NCBI GenBank assembly: GCA_903888515.1 | Contig: CAISTY010000135.1 | Span: 1 to 41,909, forward strand | Direction: 5' to 3' | From: Akkermansiaceae bacterium | GTDB taxonomy: Bacteria; Verrucomicrobiota; Verrucomicrobiia; Verrucomicrobiales; Akkermansiaceae | Length of the DNA stretch: 41,909 bases | Shown: positions 39,189-41,909 of the stretch, one piece after another | Numbering within the stretch: position 1 is the first letter of the stretch | How the letters are laid out: each line of letters begins with the position of its first letter | Program-made: the position numbers and the translations under genes | Notes under the pieces: model-generated | What the model saw: only the letters and a program-made list of their open reading frames with translations | Told to the model about the DNA's origin: nothing | Databases searched by the model: none

Positions 39189-40436
39189 ATGAACGAACGA
39201 CGAGTTGTCATCACCGGCATGGGTTGTATCACACCATTGGGCAATGATTTATCCACCACCTGGGAGGCTCTGAAAGCTGGCCGCAGCGGGATAGCACGGA
39301 TCACCCAACTCGATCCCGAGCCCTTCGATTGCAAGATCGCCGGCGAGGTGAAGAATTTCGAGCCGGATGGTTATTTCAGGGTTCCCAAGGACGCGCGGCG
39401 TTCGGATCGTTTCGTGCAGTTTGCCGTTGCTGCGGCGAAAATGGTGGTGGATGACTCGGGACTCGATGTGTCGCTGATCGATCCCCGCAGGTTCGGGGTG
39501 ATGGTGGGCAGCGGCATCGGTGGGTTGGCCACGCTCGAACGCGAACACCAGGTCTATTTGACCAAAGGACCCAAGCGGGTATCGCCCTTCACCATTCCGA
39601 TGATGATTTCCAACATCGCCAGTGGCATCATCTCGATGGAACTCGGCTTGAACGGCCCGAACATGGCCATTGTCACGGCGTGCGCCACTTCGAACCACAA
39701 CATCGGCGAAGCCTGGCGCATCATCAAATTCGGCGATGCCGACGGTTTCATCTGTGGCGGAGCGGAGGCCTCCATCCTGCCGATGGGTCTCAGCGGGTTT
39801 GCCAACATGAAGGCCCTCAGCGTGCGCAACGACGAGCCTGCGCGCGCATCCCGCCCGTTCGATAAAAACCGCGACGGATTCATCATGGGGGAAGGCGCGG
39901 GTATCATTCTCCTTGAGGAACTGGAACATGCGAAAAAACGCGGCGCGAAAATCTACGCCGAACTCATCGGTTATGGTATGAGCGCGGATGCTTATCACCT
40001 CAGTGCCCCGTCGCCGGATGGCAGCGGACCCGCCTACGCGATCCGAATGGCCCTTCGCCACGGCAAGCAAAACCCGGAGGATGTGGATTACCTCAACGCC
40101 CACGCCACTTCCACCGGTCTCGGTGACATCGCGGAAAGCAAGGCCATCCGACTCGCGTTCGGAGATTACGTGAAGAACGGGCTGATGGTCAGTTCCACGA
40201 AGTCGATGACCGGCCACATGTTAGGGGCAGCCGGGGGTGTGGAATTGATCGCCAGCATCATGGCCATCAATGACGGCATCGTTCCGCCCACGATCAACGT
40301 CGATGACCAGGATCCGGATTGCGATCTGGACTGTGTGCCCAACGTCGCCCGCGAGGTGCCTGTTAAAATCGCTATCAGCAATAGCTTCGGCTTCGGCGGG
40401 CATAATGCGTCGGTGCTGGTCCGCAAGTTCGAGTAA
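39189..40436 (+). CDS. fabF: 3-oxoacyl-ACP synthase II
   Basis: Extends fatty acyl-ACP with malonyl-ACP. The ATG at 39189 gives 415 residues (MNERRVVITGMGCITPLG). The catalytic triad is Cys in VTACATSNHN (about 165) and the two His in LNAHATSTGLGD and KSMTGHMLGAAGG. SNSFGFGGHNASVLVRKF closes the protein. Length and motifs are standard FabF. No acyl carrier protein or other fab gene is beside it. The hotdog thioesterase gene 186 bp downstream may be functionally linked. Confidence 0.96.
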   Translation: MNERRVVITGMGCITPLGNDLSTTWEALKAGRSGIARITQLDPEPFDCKIAGEVKNFEPDGYFRVPKDARRSDRFVQFAVAAAKMVVDDSGLDVSLIDPRRFGVMVGSGIGGLATLEREHQVYLTKGPKRVSPFTIPMMISNIASGIISMELGLNGPNMAIVTACATSNHNIGEAWRIIKFGDADGFICGGAEASILPMGLSGFANMKALSVRNDEPARASRPFDKNRDGFIMGEGAGIILLEELEHAKKRGAKIYAELIGYGMSADAYHLSAPSPDGSGPAYAIRMALRHGKQNPEDVDYLNAHATSTGLGDIAESKAIRLAFGDYVKNGLMVSSTKSMTGHMLGAAGGVELIASIMAINDGIVPPTINVDDQDPDCDLDCVPNVAREVPVKIAISNSFGFGGHNASVLVRKFE

Positions 40437-40622
40437 CCACCCAATTCTAACGGGGAAGGAAATACTGAGCAGTCCCTGAGTTGGAATACATTCAGTTAGC
40501 CGCAAAGAGGCACAGAAACCACAAAAAATGAATACCATCAGGCGTATTGCGTATCTTGCGCATTTTTGCGGCAAAAAAATACTGTAGGCAAACCAAGAAC
40601 TCATCAGTATCTCCGCGCACTC

Positions 40623-41030
40623 ATGAAAGCCCCGCTTCACCGCCACGCCAGCGAGGTCGCATTCGCCGATACCGACGCCAGTGGCTGGCTGCATTTTCCC
40701 AACATATTCCGCCATGTTGAAGCGGCCGAACATGAGTTGCTGAAATCCCGCGGGATTCTTGTTTTTGATCGCACGCAAGGTGGCTGGCCGCGGGTCAAGG
40801 TAGCATGCGACTACCAGCGTCCGCTGCAGGCCGGCGAGCGCATCGAAGTGCTGCTGGCGGTTTCACGGATCGGGGGCTCGTCGATCACCTGGGACTTTGA
40901 AATCCTCAATGCGGCGGGTGCAACCGCCGCCTTTGGGTGCATGATCACGGTGCGCGTGGATGCGACCGGGCGCCCGCAAAGAATTTCCGACGCCGAGCGC
41001 GCCGCGCTGGGATATCCCTGGAATCCTTGA
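40623..41030 (+). CDS. YbgC-like acyl-CoA thioesterase (hotdog fold)
   Basis: The ATG at 40623 gives 135 residues. EVAFADTDASGWLHFPNIFR is the 4HBT signature with the catalytic Asp (DTDASG, where YbgC has DTDAGG). Then come the hotdog helix HVEAAEHELLKSRG and the strands VKVACDYQRPLQAGERIEVL and GSSITWDFEILN. It hydrolyses an acyl-CoA or related thioester; the substrate is unknown. A TolQ-type block lies 2 kb upstream and the ybgC-tol linkage is common in bacteria, a weak contextual hint. Confidence 0.88.
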   Translation: MKAPLHRHASEVAFADTDASGWLHFPNIFRHVEAAEHELLKSRGILVFDRTQGGWPRVKVACDYQRPLQAGERIEVLLAVSRIGGSSITWDFEILNAAGATAAFGCMITVRVDATGRPQRISDAERAALGYPWNP

Positions 41031-41520
41031 AAACCACAAGTCGTAGCGAATGAGTCAGGTTTTTCAGAAGCGGTTTGATTTCCGATTGATGATTGTTGAT
41101 TTTGGATTTTTGACCTGAGCCGAAAGGGAGAGAAGAAGTTGACTGGTTGACGGGTCATGGGTCACTGGTGAAGAGAAAGAGAAGAAGTCAATGGTCATTA
41201 GTCATGGGTGAAGAGGAAGAAGAACGGAGCACGGGCTTTCCTGCCCGTGTCTTTCTTCAAATCTTCTCTTCCGCATCCCTTGGCGCTCTTGGCGGCTTGG
41301 CGGTTCAAATTTGAAGGAGGAAGAGAAGATTTTCTAACCGCGAAGGCAAAGGAACGCCAAGGGAGAGGGATTGGGTGGAAGAGGAAGAGAAGAGCTTTTT
41401 GGTTGGAAGAGGGTAGGACGGGGCTCTCAAGGAGCGCGGGAATCCTCTCCGAGCCGTAGCCTCTACGAGCCGGAGCGCTGCCCGCCGCAAAAAATTGGGT
41501 CTTGTTATGTTCATAAGAAC
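41031..41520. repeat. Repeat-rich spacer after the thioesterase
   Basis: No protein is supported. Purine-rich GAAGAGAAAGAGAAGAAG stretches recur through 41130-41400. The palindromic unit CACGGGC-TTTCCT-GCCCGTG lies at 41230-41249. Its context (GTGAAGAG, CGGAG, GTCTTTCTTC) is the reverse complement of 14999-15050. Words like CTTGGCGCTCTTGGCGGCTTGGCGG (41279-41303) and CCGCGAAGGCAAAGGAACGCCAAGG belong to the same class of iterated words as 19975-20000. Confidence 0.7.
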
Positions 41521-41909
41521 ATGCTAAATACATCCATGCCCAACTCATGCCCCCCATCCAATCCATCGGCCACCCCGCCCCCGTCCCCGGCACGCCAGCG
41601 TTTCCTCCAGCGCCTCGACGCTCTGTCCATCAAGCCCACCACCCATGAGTATTACGTCCGCTAGGCCGAGGCTTGGAACAAAGCTCTTGGCCACCGTTCC
41701 GCCGAACGCACCCATGCCTTCTTCGATGCCCTCGGGCGCACCACACATCTTGCCGACTGGCAATTCCTGGGGGGGCGTCGGCGTCCCGCCGGCTGTGTTA
41801 GGCATCCTGCCGAACACTTTTCTGCGAATGCTCAGCCAAAGGCGCATCCTCGCCCATGAGATTCTAACGATCCCATGGGCCGCCACCTACGATTGGCAGG
41901 GCCTTGCCG
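41521..41909 (+). pseudogene. Tyrosine recombinase (integron-type integrase-like) N-terminal part, broken
   Basis: The ATG at 41521 begins MLNTSMPNSC, then RQRFLQRLDALSIKPTTHEYYVR and a TAG at 41662. After the stop the same frame continues AEAWNKALGHRSAERTHAFF and DALGRTTHLADWQF. The expected residue at the stop is Trp (TGG), a single G-to-A change. At about 41767-41818 a palindromic repeat (GTCGGCGTCCCGCCGGC...) is inserted and shifts the frame. Beyond it RRILAHEILTIPWAATYDWQ resumes the recombinase. The catalytic domain, if present, is beyond the window edge. Confidence 0.8.
41767..41818. repeat. Palindromic repeat inserted in the recombinase pseudogene
   Basis: A G run, then GCGTCGGCGTCCCGCCGGC with GTGTTAGGCATCCTGCCG, interrupts recombinase similarity. 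Translated in the downstream frame it reads VGVPPAVLGILPN, close in style to the GVPPVTDDGRP peptide of the mutS insertion. Edges are estimated by eye. Confidence 0.6.

Noticed and set aside
39249..40217. A 322-codon open frame on the minus strand opposite fabF
   Set aside because: Antisense shadow of fabF; no recognisable motif, ribosome-binding site or membrane segment.

Overview
The window looks like a chromosomal segment of a GC-rich (roughly 60 percent by eye) member of the Verrucomicrobia. This is inferred from the PEP-CTERM protein, the sulfatase remnant, secreted proteins ending in an RRFYRV-type tail, the ExbB/ExbD/TonB-like block with a small zinc-ribbon protein, and abundant short palindromic repeats. 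No rRNA or other decisive marker is present, so the assignment is tentative.

Layout. 0.2-4.4 kb (minus) is a one-carbon operon: a MetF-MetV fusion, a methyl-H4folate:corrinoid methyltransferase-like protein and formate-H4folate ligase. It diverges from metY (O-acetylhomoserine sulfhydrylase). A 9-bp tandem array separates metY from convergent trpC. A tRNA-Gly, prmA, a hipBA toxin-antitoxin pair, mutM and mutS follow up to 13.1 kb. From 13.1 to 20.9 kb lies a decay and toxin-antitoxin zone. It holds a DinJ/MazF-like pair, an SLBB protein, a truncated sulfatase, higBA, DUF2892/DUF6132 with a deleted thioredoxin, a truncated methyltransferase, a DUF4143 fragment, an internally deleted PEP-CTERM/SUMF1 gene, a nuclease-like gene between two direct repeats, and MFP/RND efflux fragments.

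20.9-24.4 kb (minus) is an ArsR-controlled export operon (membrane fusion protein, FtsX-type permease, ATPase). A PTS IIA fragment, a secreted Gly/Cys-rich protein and an OmpR-type two-component system follow. From 27.8 to 33.3 kb (plus) runs a set of genes led by an ECF sigma factor: a membrane protein, a CpxP/CnrX-like periplasmic protein, two paralogous anchored proteins (one internally deleted), an EF-hand protein, a subtilase and a secreted protein. I think this is the best candidate for a little-described system.

33.4-36.1 kb holds transposase-like debris, a broken type I restriction HsdR fused to an HTH fragment, and tRNA-Arg with a clear terminator. The right end carries pyrE (minus), exbB-exbD-tonB-like-zinc-ribbon with overlapping frames, fabF, a hotdog thioesterase, a repeat-rich spacer and a broken tyrosine recombinase.

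Two features run through the window. Short palindromic repeats occur between genes and also inside mutS and the recombinase pseudogene. The pentamer GTTAG/CTAAC is common in core genes and nearly absent from the toxin-antitoxin and foreign-looking genes.
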